Below the pieces are notes generated by a model, which searched no databases, was not told the origin of the DNA, and saw nothing but the letters and a program-made list of their open reading frames with translations. DNA of 41,836 nucleotides from Verrucomicrobium sp. BvORR106 (GTDB lineage Bacteria > Verrucomicrobiota > Verrucomicrobiia > Verrucomicrobiales > Verrucomicrobiaceae), in the NCBI RefSeq assembly GCF_000739655.1, contig NZ_BATR01000042.1, forward strand, positions 1-41,836. Reading direction: 5' to 3'. A program made the position numbers and the translations under genes. Shown piece after piece: positions 21,823 through 29,969 of this stretch (positions are counted from its first letter, which is position 1; each line of letters opens with the position of its first letter).

Positions 21823-24063
21823 TCATCGCCTCAGCACGAATTCCTTCGCGTTGACGAGGGTCCAGGCGAGGTCTTCGAGGGTGGCGCGTTTGTCGGAGGA
21901 CTGGGAAAGGAGTTTGGCGAGGGTGGCGCGTTCCTCGGGGGAGGGGGCGCGGGAAAGGGCACTCCAGAAGAGGGTGTCCACCTGCTCCTCGGGTGGGGTG
22001 TTGCTGTCCAGCAGGCGGCCGAGGGCGTTGCCGCGCCGCTTGAGGAGTTCGTTCACCTTGGGCCCGCTGATGAGGGTGAAGGCCTGGCCCATGGTGGTTT
22101 CATCGGTCCGCTCGCACTCGCAGGCCAGCAGACGTGGAGGCTGGCCGAACTGGGCGAGGAGCTGTTCGCTGTCGCCGCCCACGGTGTCGCGCTTGCGACC
22201 GTTGGTGGGGCCGGGGCGCTGTACGGCGCGGGTGATCTCCGGCCCCCAGCCGCGGAACTCCGGTGTGATGCCCGCGAACTGGTGCAAGGAGTCAAACAAC
22301 TGCTCGGCACCGAGACGGCGCACCAGGGCGTGCGAGTAGTTCTGCTGATCGTCTTTGTTGGTGGCGTTGGGCTCGCTGGTGAGCTGGTAGGTGCGGGAGG
22401 TCATGATCCGCCGGACGATCTGACGAAGATCATAGCCTGAGTCCACAAACTCGCGGGCGAGCTGCTTGAGCAGTTCAGGATGGGTGGGCGGGTTTGTGGC
22501 GCGGAAGTCATCGACCGGATCCACGAGGCCGCGCCCCATGAGGTGGGCCCAGATGCGGTTCACCTGGGCTTCGGCAAAGAGGGCGTTGGCGGGATTCGTG
22601 ATCCAGTCCGCCGCGGCTTTGAGGTCGTTCTTGGCCGAGAGCGTCTGCGCATCGAGCTCCGCGGCCCCCAGCAGTTTGGGCTTCAGTTTCTCCCCCGTGC
22701 GCGGATTGGTGAACTTCACCTCCTTCATCAGCTCCACGACCTGCTCACCGTTGAAGGCGTGCTTGTCGTTCTTGTCCACGCCCTTGTTCTCTAGGACCTT
22801 GTAGTCCACACGACCAAAGACGGCGCTCCATTGGAAGTAGTCGTCCTGCGTCCAGCGGTCAAAGGGGTGGTTGTGACACTGGGCACACTGAAGCCGGGTG
22901 CCCAGAAAGACGCGGGCGATGCCTTCTGCCCGGGCATTGGGTTCGCGCATGGCGCGGTAGAAGTTTGCCTCCGGCACCTCATAGGTGCTGCCTTGGGCCG
23001 CCAGAATGGTGCGCGCAAACTGGTCCACGGGGACATTGGTCGCGACGGCGTTCCGGATCCACTGATGGAAGGCGGTCATCCCGCGCTTGTCCATGGTGCG
23101 GGACTCGACGCGGAGGGAGTCGGCCCATTTCAGCGTCCAGAAGTCGGCGAACTCCTGGGTCGCCATGAGCCGGTCCACCAGGAGCTCGCGCTTGTCGGGT
23201 GCCTGATCCGCCACAAAGCGCCGGGCCTCTGCCCCGGTGGGTGGGATGCCGCAAAGATCCAGGTAGGCGCGACGCACAAAGACTTCGTCCGATCCCAGAG
23301 GGGAAGGAGTCATGCGCAGGGACTTCAGCTTCGCAAATACGTGGCGGTCCACGTAGTTGTTCTGGCGGGTGGGCGTCCACTCGAAGTCGGGTCGGGCGGC
23401 GACAAAGGCCAGCCGCACCGGTTGCTGCTTGTTCAGATAACGGACGATGAGCGTGGGCTCGCCGTTCTGCAGCTTGGTGATTTTTCCCGCGGGCGTGATC
23501 TGGATCAGCCCCACTTGGGCTGGTTCGTACACGGCTTGGGAGGTGACGTCTTCCTGCGATCCGTCGGAGAAGGTGGCGATCGCCTTGATCTGTACTTCGG
23601 CAGCGGGCTCCACCAGGATCTGCTCCTGTGGCGTGACGTCCAGCTTGATGAGCTTGCGTTCGCCGGGTTGATGGCGCGTGGCCCCTTGGGCAATCCAGTC
23701 ACGCAGGGTGCGGTATTCCCAGGAGTCTTTGCCAAAGCGTTTGCCGCCCTCGTGGGCAAGCGCCTGGGTGGCCTTGAGCAGCAACAGGCTGCGATCCGGC
23801 TCAAAGAGGTTCACGCGTCGGCCGCTCACATCCTGGATGAGCGCCGCGTAGTCATAGTCCAGGTCGTCACCCCGGAGGGACATCTTGAAGCCGCCCTTTC
23901 CCGTGGCGTTGCCGTGGCAGGTGCCCAGATTGCAGCCCGCCTTGGCGATCACCGCCTGCACGTCATTCGTGTAGGAGACCTCACCGGCCGCAAGCGCGCC
24001 GCAGCCCAGCAGAGGTGCAAGGGCAAGCGCGGAAGGCAGGGTCTGGAGCAGACGGGACGGCAT
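21823..24063 (-). CDS. Cytochrome-like BIG2/DUF1549/DUF1553 exported protein
   Basis: This 746-aa protein has an N-terminal signal peptide (about 1-26; LLGC could also be a lipobox). A PSCyt-like segment with CNLGTCHG (Cys44, Cys49, His50) follows, a CX4CH variant of the c-type haem motif. A bacterial Ig-like (BIG2) domain spans about 140-225, DUF1549 about 235-430 with a canonical CAQCH (393-397) and NHPFDRW, and DUF1553 about 480-740 (NRIWAHLMGRGLVDPVDDFR, RRIMTSRTYQLTSEPN, LFWSALSRAPSPEE). The family is characteristic of PVC-phylum bacteria and is usually paired with DUF1501, as here. Function is unknown; haem ligation is inferred from the motifs. Confidence 0.92.
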   Translation of the reverse strand: MPSRLLQTLPSALALAPLLGCGALAAGEVSYTNDVQAVIAKAGCNLGTCHGNATGKGGFKMSLRGDDLDYDYAALIQDVSGRRVNLFEPDRSLLLLKATQALAHEGGKRFGKDSWEYRTLRDWIAQGATRHQPGERKLIKLDVTPQEQILVEPAAEVQIKAIATFSDGSQEDVTSQAVYEPAQVGLIQITPAGKITKLQNGEPTLIVRYLNKQQPVRLAFVAARPDFEWTPTRQNNYVDRHVFAKLKSLRMTPSPLGSDEVFVRRAYLDLCGIPPTGAEARRFVADQAPDKRELLVDRLMATQEFADFWTLKWADSLRVESRTMDKRGMTAFHQWIRNAVATNVPVDQFARTILAAQGSTYEVPEANFYRAMREPNARAEGIARVFLGTRLQCAQCHNHPFDRWTQDDYFQWSAVFGRVDYKVLENKGVDKNDKHAFNGEQVVELMKEVKFTNPRTGEKLKPKLLGAAELDAQTLSAKNDLKAAADWITNPANALFAEAQVNRIWAHLMGRGLVDPVDDFRATNPPTHPELLKQLAREFVDSGYDLRQIVRRIMTSRTYQLTSEPNATNKDDQQNYSHALVRRLGAEQLFDSLHQFAGITPEFRGWGPEITRAVQRPGPTNGRKRDTVGGDSEQLLAQFGQPPRLLACECERTDETTMGQAFTLISGPKVNELLKRRGNALGRLLDSNTPPEEQVDTLFWSALSRAPSPEERATLAKLLSQSSDKRATLEDLAWTLVNAKEFVLRR

Positions 24064-24226
24064 GCCGGGGAGGGCGGATCAAAAGGAGGTCAGAGGAAAA
24101 CGTTTGGCGGGGGGAGAATGTTTCGGGCCAACCGGCGTGGGAGCGGGCCTGGGACTGGGCGCTTGTGCTTCAGGGGACCCGTGCCAAGGTGAGGCCTGAG
24201 CCCAAAGTGGAAACTGGGCCTGCAAC

Positions 24227-24233
24227 GGGAGGT
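24227..24233 (+). promoter_or_regulatory. Shine-Dalgarno site GGGAGGT for the DNA glycosylase gene
   Basis: GGGAGGT lies four bases before the ATG at 24238. It is the only strong ribosome-binding site noticed in the window and fixes the start, since Pro2-Glu3 must follow the initiator Met in this family. Confidence 0.8.
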
Positions 24234-24237
24234 CACC

Positions 24238-25038
24238 ATGCCGGAACTGGCAGAAGTTTATTATTACGCGAAGCAGTGGGCGGCTGGAATGGGAAAGCCG
24301 GTCCGAAGGGTGGAACTGCACGCCCAATCCCGGGTCTTTCGCGGCTGTGACACGGGGGCGCTGGAGGAGGGAATGAACGGAGCGGCGCTCAAGGAGGTAC
24401 TGACCCACGGGAAGCAGATGCTGTTCAAGTTCAGCCGGGGGCAATGGCTGGCGGTGCATCTGGGCATGACCGGGGAGACGCGTGTGGCACCGCAGCCCTA
24501 TGAGGCTGCCAAGCACGACCACCTCGTGCTCCACCTGCGCGATCGAGCGCTGATTTTCACGGATCCACGCCAGTTTGGCCTGGTGCAGTACCATCAGGGG
24601 AACGCTCTGCCGGAGTTCTGGCAGGCGCTGCCACCCGAAATCGGGAGTGATGCCTTCACCACTGCGCTGCTTACTGGGGTGCTGCAACGCCACGCCCGGG
24701 TGCCGCTCAAGATGCTCCTTCTCGATCAGCGCTATTTTCCCGGCGTCGGGAACTGGATGGCGGACGAAATCATGTGGCAGATGAAGTTGCCTCCTGCCAC
24801 CCCCTCTGGAAGCCTGACCGCCAAGCAGGTCACTGCCCTGCACCGTACCGTGAAGAAGGTGTGCAAAGGGGCGATGGACACGGTGGGGGTGGACTGGAGC
24901 GATCCTCCGCAGGACTGGCTCTTCCGCTACCGGTGGGAAGACGGTCACGTTTGTCCGCGTTGTCAGGCAGAACTGGTGAGGGAATCCCTGCGTGGGCGCA
25001 CCGCCTGCTGGTGCCCCGTGTGCCAAAAACTGAACTAG
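24238..25038 (+). CDS. Fpg/Nei family DNA glycosylase/AP lyase
   Basis: This 266-aa base-excision repair enzyme starts MPELAEV: Pro2 is the Schiff-base nucleophile and Glu3 the acid. The conserved Lys is Lys59 in THGKQML, and HLGMTG is at 74-79. The helix-two-turn-helix carries PGVGNWMADE (168-177; Asn172). The C-terminal zinc finger has Cys239, Cys242, Cys259 and Cys262 with Arg254 near its tip. The N-terminus reads PELAE where bacterial MutM has PELPE, so it may be a divergent Fpg/Nei member and not strict 8-oxoguanine MutM. Position 172 Trp173 replaces the usual IYA. A strong Shine-Dalgarno site precedes it, unlike its neighbours. Confidence 0.93.
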   Translation: MPELAEVYYYAKQWAAGMGKPVRRVELHAQSRVFRGCDTGALEEGMNGAALKEVLTHGKQMLFKFSRGQWLAVHLGMTGETRVAPQPYEAAKHDHLVLHLRDRALIFTDPRQFGLVQYHQGNALPEFWQALPPEIGSDAFTTALLTGVLQRHARVPLKMLLLDQRYFPGVGNWMADEIMWQMKLPPATPSGSLTAKQVTALHRTVKKVCKGAMDTVGVDWSDPPQDWLFRYRWEDGHVCPRCQAELVRESLRGRTACWCPVCQKLN

Positions 25039-25088
25039 CCCCCTTGGGCTGACCCCGCGCCATCATCTCTTTTGCCGAGTTCTTTCCG

Positions 25089-25970
25089 ATGTTCTTTGAG
25101 GCCTTCCCCGCATCCTCCGCCCTTCAAGACCTTTCCCAACTGGGGGCGTTCGCACCATCAGCACCCGTTCATCTAGGCCGGGCCCGGCACAAAGATCTGA
25201 CCTCCGTGGGGCATCTGCTGGACCGGTTCCTCTCTGCAAGCGCGAGCGAGCTGGAGAGACTGCGCGCGGAGAACCCCTGGCCAGTCCTCGCACCGCTGCT
25301 GGAGGGACTGCCGGAGGCTCCTGAAATCGCTCTCGCGGACGAAGGCATCTTCGCGCTGGCGCTCGGGGTGCACCGGCGGGGCTGGAGCGTGCAGCCAACG
25401 ATCGTGCCTGAATCTCTTTTAGATCGGGTGCTGGATGCATGGCACCGCGTGCAGCCGGATGCTCCTCGAACCCTGCCGCCTCAGGTGGCGGTGCCAGTCC
25501 TGGCCAATGCGCCGCTCTGGCCCGCGCTGCTGCATCTACAGCCTTTTCAAACCGATTGGGAGCAGCCGCTGCGTCGCAATCATGTGCATGTGCTGGGGGG
25601 CATGCTGCCGGGCTCGTGGGTCATGGATCCCACGCCACTGCCTCCGGGTGCGGTGATTCCAGTCTTGGAGATCGCGGCTTGGGAAGAGCTCTCGTTGCTG
25701 AATGCATCGGGCCGGAGCTTTTTGATCTCTGATGCCTGGGGGAACGAGGTGGTGCCTCTGCCTGCCGGTGCTGATTGGTCATCATCGATTGCCGAGGCCG
25801 TGGCCAAATCCCCGCGGGAGCGAAGGATTCTGACCGAGGTGGTCGATCCCACAGAAGGATTCCTCTTCGCTCTGTATGAGAAGGGGGCGGCGCGCACGGA
25901 TTACCTGGGGGCGCTGGCGATGCATCGCGATGAAAGCGGAGTCTGGCGGGTCTCCCGGGTTGCGGTGTGA
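25089..25970 (+). CDS. Protein of unknown function
   Basis: This 293-aa protein has no signal peptide or membrane helix and is probably cytoplasmic. It is Leu/Pro/Trp-rich and Cys-free. I recognise no family and see no motif of a known enzyme. It follows the DNA glycosylase by 50 bases and is probably cotranscribed. Codon use is the same as in neighbouring genes. The ATG follows a C/T-rich leader (CTCTTTTGCCGAGTTCTTTC). Confidence 0.65.
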   Translation: MFFEAFPASSALQDLSQLGAFAPSAPVHLGRARHKDLTSVGHLLDRFLSASASELERLRAENPWPVLAPLLEGLPEAPEIALADEGIFALALGVHRRGWSVQPTIVPESLLDRVLDAWHRVQPDAPRTLPPQVAVPVLANAPLWPALLHLQPFQTDWEQPLRRNHVHVLGGMLPGSWVMDPTPLPPGAVIPVLEIAAWEELSLLNASGRSFLISDAWGNEVVPLPAGADWSSSIAEAVAKSPRERRILTEVVDPTEGFLFALYEKGAARTDYLGALAMHRDESGVWRVSRVAV

Positions 25971-25992
25971 GGCGGAGACTCCGTTTCAGAAG

Positions 25993-26018
25993 GTGATCCA
26001 TTTTCAACTCTGGATCAC
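25993..26018 (+). other. Intergenic hairpin after the 25089-25970 gene
   Basis: A perfect 8-bp stem GTGATCCA / TGGATCAC encloses a ten-base TTTTCAACTC loop 22 bases after the stop codon. There is no U tract, so it may be a weak terminator or an RNA-stabilising hairpin. Confidence 0.45.
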
Positions 26019-26075
26019 TTGGGCTGAATTCGCGTGTAACCAGCGGGCTGATGCGGCGTCATGCGTTGTATCACC

Positions 26076-26639
26076 ATGCTATTCTCCCAAACATTCTTCT
26101 ACCTTCTGATGGGGCTGGGTACGGCAGTGGGACTGCCGGCGTTGTGGCTTTTCACCCGGGCCAAGTGGCCTGCGATGGTGGAACGCAATCGGAATGCTTC
26201 CACACGGCGGCTGCTGGTCAGCCTGCTGGTGGGGTTGCCCGTGGTGGCGGCTGTCCTTCTGTTGGCCAAAGTGCTGAGCACCGGTGGGAAGCCCGTGTTC
26301 CAGATCGCCAACGTGCTGCTGCTGGGCGGGACCTTGCTGTGGTCCCTGGCCGGTCTGGCGGGGCTGGCCACCCATGTGGGCGAGATCCTGTGGCCCCAGT
26401 TCAAGACCGGGGACGAGGCGTGGCGGGCGACCTGGAAGGGCGGGCTCGTCGTGGTGGGTTGTTTGCTGATACCCTTCATCGGCTGGTTCTTCCTGCTGCT
26501 GATGATGCCAGTGCTGGGCGCGGGCATCCAGGTGCGTTCGTGGTTCGGGCGCAGGCAGGCTCATCTGCCGCAACCTGTCGCTGCTCCGCCCCTGCCGTCC
26601 GCGTTGGTGCCGGGGCCGCCCAGTCTGCCTCAGGCGTGA
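26076..26639 (+). CDS. Integral membrane protein of unknown function
   Basis: This 187-aa protein has four hydrophobic segments: about 3-22, 45-66, 76-103 and 120-147. The loops are short and basic (TRAKWPAMVERNRN) and a Pro/Ala-rich cytoplasmic tail ends it. No recognised family. The ATG at 26076 places the first helix directly after the start; an in-frame ATG at 26061 would add five residues. It sits 49 bases before the DUF1800 gene. Confidence 0.65.
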   Translation: MLFSQTFFYLLMGLGTAVGLPALWLFTRAKWPAMVERNRNASTRRLLVSLLVGLPVVAAVLLLAKVLSTGGKPVFQIANVLLLGGTLLWSLAGLAGLATHVGEILWPQFKTGDEAWRATWKGGLVVVGCLLIPFIGWFFLLLMMPVLGAGIQVRSWFGRRQAHLPQPVAAPPLPSALVPGPPSLPQA

Positions 26640-26688
26640 TCCGGCTTTGAATGCGCAAGTCGTCCGCGTGTGACAACGGGGTCCTGAC

Positions 26689-28221
26689 ATGAAAACGAGC
26701 CGACGTGATTTCATCGTATCCTCCGCGCTGGCGGGCGGTGTGGGCATGCTGGCCTCCTGTGAGCGGGCCACCAGCCTGCTGAGCCAGGAGGCGAGGCAGC
26801 GCCTGCCGGACTCCCTGGCGGTGTGTGATGCGGCGGAGGTGGATCCGGATTTTCACCTGCTGAGCCGGGCCACCTTTGGCCCCTGGCCGGGTGAGGTGGA
26901 GCGGCTCCGGGCTCTGGGCCGGGCGGCGTGGATCGAGGAACAACTGCAACCGGAGTCGCTTGACGACACCCTCTGCGATCTGCGCACCGGGGCGTTTGAG
27001 TCTCTCCACTTCGAGCCGGGGAACGCGTGGGAGTTCCGCAAGGAGGTGCTGCGCGACGAGATCACCCGGCACGCCTTCCTGCGGGCCGTGTACAGCCGGC
27101 GGCAGCTCTTTGAGGTGATGGTGGAGTTCTGGACGGACCACCTGAACGTCGACCTCGAAAAAGGCGACTGCATTTACCTGAAACCCAGCGACGACCTCCG
27201 CGTGGTGCGCCGGCATGCGCTGGGCAGCTTTCGTGAGCTCATCCTGGCCTCCGCGAAATCGCCCGCCATGCTCACGTACCTGGACGGGCGGGACAACAAG
27301 GTGCGCCGGCATTTCCCCAAGGATGCCCCCAATGAGAACTATGCCAGGGAGCTCATGGAACTGCATACGCTGGGCGTGGCCGGTGGCTACTCGCAGGAGG
27401 ATGTGCACGAGGCGGCGCGCTGCCTCACGGGCTGGACGGTGGATCTGAAGCGCGGCATGCTGAAGGATCTGAACCTTTTTGCCCCCGCCCGTGGCGTCAC
27501 CTACTTCAAGCCGGACTGGCATGATGACGGGGCCAAGACGGTGCTGGGGCAGAAGATTCCCGCCGGAGGCGGCGAGGCGGATCTGGAACGGCTGGTGGAC
27601 ATTGCCTGCAACCACCCCGCCACGGCGCGTTATCTGGCAGGCAAGCTTTGTCACCGCTTTGTCAGCCACACGCCTGTCCCTCAGCTGGTGGACCGGGTGG
27701 CGGCGGAGTTCACCCGCACCTCGGGAGACATCAAGAGTCTCCTGCGGGTGATCCTGAACAGCCAGGAGTTCGCGGAATCACGAGGTGCCCTTTTCAAGCG
27801 GCCGTTCCGCTTTGTGGTCTCCGCCTTGCGGGCGGTGGCGGCGGACACGCACGCTCACAAGCCGCTCCTGGACTACTTGCATCGCATGGGGCAGGGGCTC
27901 TTTCAGCACCCGACCCCGGATGGCTATCCGGATGAAGAGGCTCCCTGGCTGGGCACGCTGCTCTGGCGCTGGAACTTCGCCTTCGCACTCGCAGGCGGCA
28001 AGGTGCCCACCGTCGGGATCGATGCCTGGGCGTTGCGTCGTGTCCTCGAACCCGGTGCCAAATTCAAGAACCCGCCTTCAGCGAAGTTTGCTGACAATCT
28101 CTTCGCCCACGCCTGCGGTCGCCGTCCTGTGGAAGCGGAGCAGGAGGCGCTGACGCATCTGACGGATCCCGGTGAACTGCTCGGTGCCGTCCTGGCCTCC
28201 CCGGCTTTTCAGAGGTGCTAA
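26689..28221 (+). CDS. DUF1800 protein with Tat-type lipoprotein signal
   Basis: This 510-aa protein starts MKTSRRDFI, a consensus twin-arginine motif (Arg5-Arg6), then a hydrophobic stretch ending in LASC (Cys24), so a Tat-exported lipoprotein is likely. DUF1800 features are HLLSRATFGPWPGEV (about 56-70), FWTDHLNVD, NENYARELMELHTLGV and ARCLTGWTVD, and the C-terminal FRFVVSALRA and TPDGYPDE segments. DUF1800 proteins are regularly encoded directly before a DUF1501 protein, as here. Function unknown; the pair is thought to act together in the envelope, which is an inference from co-occurrence. Confidence 0.93.
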   Translation: MKTSRRDFIVSSALAGGVGMLASCERATSLLSQEARQRLPDSLAVCDAAEVDPDFHLLSRATFGPWPGEVERLRALGRAAWIEEQLQPESLDDTLCDLRTGAFESLHFEPGNAWEFRKEVLRDEITRHAFLRAVYSRRQLFEVMVEFWTDHLNVDLEKGDCIYLKPSDDLRVVRRHALGSFRELILASAKSPAMLTYLDGRDNKVRRHFPKDAPNENYARELMELHTLGVAGGYSQEDVHEAARCLTGWTVDLKRGMLKDLNLFAPARGVTYFKPDWHDDGAKTVLGQKIPAGGGEADLERLVDIACNHPATARYLAGKLCHRFVSHTPVPQLVDRVAAEFTRTSGDIKSLLRVILNSQEFAESRGALFKRPFRFVVSALRAVAADTHAHKPLLDYLHRMGQGLFQHPTPDGYPDEEAPWLGTLLWRWNFAFALAGGKVPTVGIDAWALRRVLEPGAKFKNPPSAKFADNLFAHACGRRPVEAEQEALTHLTDPGELLGAVLASPAFQRC

Positions 28222-28245
28222 AAGGGATTGAGGTGCCGTCCCGTT

Positions 28246-28276
28246 AACCAAGCACGAAGCACCAAGAACTAAGAAC
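28246..28276. repeat. Low-complexity A-rich spacer (AAGCACNNAGCACCAAGAAC-type)
   Basis: An A/C-rich string built from AAGCAC and AAGAACT words sits just before the DUF1501 start, in an otherwise high-GC region. Related A-rich spacers occur at 32473-32497 and, inverted, at 39255-39288. Purpose unknown. Confidence 0.5.
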
Positions 28277-28286
28277 TTCATTCCCC

Positions 28287-29474
28287 ATGCGCCTCCTCAC
28301 CAACCTGGCCGTCTCTTCATCTCCTGCGGTGGATGAAGCTGGCAAGCACACGCTGGTGTGTATTTTCCTCCGGGGCGGGGCGGACACGATGAACCTCGTG
28401 GTGCCGTATGCGGATGATGTGTATTACCGGGCCCGGCCGACCATCGGCATCAAGCCGCCGGGCGGCGGGAGTGCGTCTGCCGTTCGTCTGGACGATCGTT
28501 ATGGGCTTCATCCCATGTTGCAGCCGCTTCAGGAGAAGTTTGCCGAAGGGCGGCTGTCGATCATCCAGGGGGTGGGGACGGACAACACGAGCGGATCGCA
28601 TTTTGAATGTCAGGACCAGATGGAGCATGGCGACTCCATGGTGGGCACCCCGGCAGGAGGAGGGTGGCTGGGAAGGTTTCTCCGGGCGCGGGCAAATCCC
28701 GCCATAGGCCCACTCAGCGCCGTCGCGATTGGGACCACGCTCCCGGAGTCACTGCGCGGAGCGCCTGTCGTGAGTGTCATCCAGTCGCTCCAGGAGATTG
28801 CTTTGAAGACGCCCTCCGGCAAGACGGAGGCCGCAGCGCAAGCCCTGGCGAGGCTGTATGGAGCGGATGTCACCTTGCTGGGGCAGCAGGGGCGGGAGAC
28901 GCTGGACTTGTTCGAGCGCGTGCGCCAACTCCAGACCAACGACTACGCGCCTGCGCACGGGGCGAAGTATTCGAAGGATGGGTTTGGCAATGGCCTGCGG
29001 GAGGTGGCCCGGCTCATCAAGGCCAGGGTGGGGCTGGAGGTGGCGTGCCTGGACCTGGGAGGATGGGACACCCACTTCATCCAGGGCGCGGCAGAGGGAC
29101 TTCAAGCCCAGCGGGCGAAGGTGTTGGGAGAAGGTCTGGCGGCGTTTGACGACGATCTCAAGGAGCATCGCCAGAACGTGACGGTGATGGTGATGACCGA
29201 GTTTGGCCGCCGGATCTATGAGAACAGCTCCCTGGGCACCGATCACGGCCGGGGCTTTGCCACCCTGGTGCTGAGCGAGCGTCTGCGGGGCGGCCAGATC
29301 CTGGGTGGCTGGCCCTGCGTGGTGGAGGAGACGCTCACCGGTCCGGGGGGCATGAAGATCTCCCATGACTACCGGAGCGTCTTTGGTGAGGTGCTGAAGG
29401 GGGCGATGGGGCTGGGGCGCCCGCAGGAAGTGTTCCCAGAGTTTGCCCCGCGACCAGTCGGATTGCTCGCTTGA
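28287..29474 (+). CDS. DUF1501 protein without recognisable signal peptide
   Basis: This 395-aa DUF1501 family protein shows VCIFLRGGADTMNLVVPY (about 24-41), YGLHPML, GSHFECQDQME, GGWDTH and MVMTEFGRRIYEN, the last two aligning with the equivalent motifs of the DUF1501 protein at 20273. Unlike that protein it starts only a few residues before the conserved domain and has no twin-arginine motif. It follows the Tat-bearing DUF1800 gene by 65 bases, so export in complex with DUF1800 is conceivable. A leader ATTCCCC precedes the ATG. Confidence 0.9.
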   Translation: MRLLTNLAVSSSPAVDEAGKHTLVCIFLRGGADTMNLVVPYADDVYYRARPTIGIKPPGGGSASAVRLDDRYGLHPMLQPLQEKFAEGRLSIIQGVGTDNTSGSHFECQDQMEHGDSMVGTPAGGGWLGRFLRARANPAIGPLSAVAIGTTLPESLRGAPVVSVIQSLQEIALKTPSGKTEAAAQALARLYGADVTLLGQQGRETLDLFERVRQLQTNDYAPAHGAKYSKDGFGNGLREVARLIKARVGLEVACLDLGGWDTHFIQGAAEGLQAQRAKVLGEGLAAFDDDLKEHRQNVTVMVMTEFGRRIYENSSLGTDHGRGFATLVLSERLRGGQILGGWPCVVEETLTGPGGMKISHDYRSVFGEVLKGAMGLGRPQEVFPEFAPRPVGLLA

Positions 29475-29509
29475 GATTTGCTCCAGATGAGCCAGTATCG
29501 GGCCTCGCC

Positions 29510-29950
29510 ATGGAGTACGCCCACAAGCTCAAGATTTCCCAGTGCCTCGCCTTTGGGCTGCTGTTCCAATACATTGGCTGGCTGATGAAGGGGCTGGATG
29601 TGGATGAAAAATCTGTAATCCTCGGCGGCAAGATCACCTTTGCCCTAGGCTATGTCCTCCTGATCTGGGGCGGCGTGCTGGCGGCCCGGGCGAAAGGCAT
29701 GGTGGAGAAGAAGGGTCTCTGGCAGGCGGTGGGTCTGGTGATTCTGGCCGTGGGCGGTTGGACGCTGGTCATGGCCCTGCTCATGAAGCTGGGTGAGCCG
29801 ATCTGGTTCCACAAGCGCTTCACGGGAGTGCTCGTCCTGGTCATCGCCGAAGGATGGCTGTTGAACTGGTTGCACAGTGGAAAAAAATCTGACAACCAGT
29901 CTCCTGATTCCCGCGAATCCGATGCGACGCCCGCGTCGTCGCCTACCTGA
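29510..29950 (+). CDS. Small integral membrane protein of unknown function
   Basis: This 146-aa protein has four hydrophobic segments: 12-27, 38-58, 70-95 (LWQAVGLVILAVGGWTLVMAL) and 105-122 (TGVLVLVIAEGWLLNWL), with a hydrophilic Ser/Asp-rich tail. No family recognised. ATG at 29510 was preferred; a TTG overlapping the DUF1501 stop (TTGA at 29471) would add 13 non-hydrophobic residues. It lies between the DUF1501 and SGNH genes, all on the plus strand. Confidence 0.6.
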   Translation: MEYAHKLKISQCLAFGLLFQYIGWLMKGLDVDEKSVILGGKITFALGYVLLIWGGVLAARAKGMVEKKGLWQAVGLVILAVGGWTLVMALLMKLGEPIWFHKRFTGVLVLVIAEGWLLNWLHSGKKSDNQSPDSRESDATPASSPT

Positions 29951-29969
29951 CCTTTCCAGCCCTGCCCCC

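Noticed and set aside
22831-24192. Plus-strand open frame opposite the DUF1549 protein
   Set aside because: The minus strand carries DUF1549 and DUF1553 motifs and CAQCH; this frame is a shadow.
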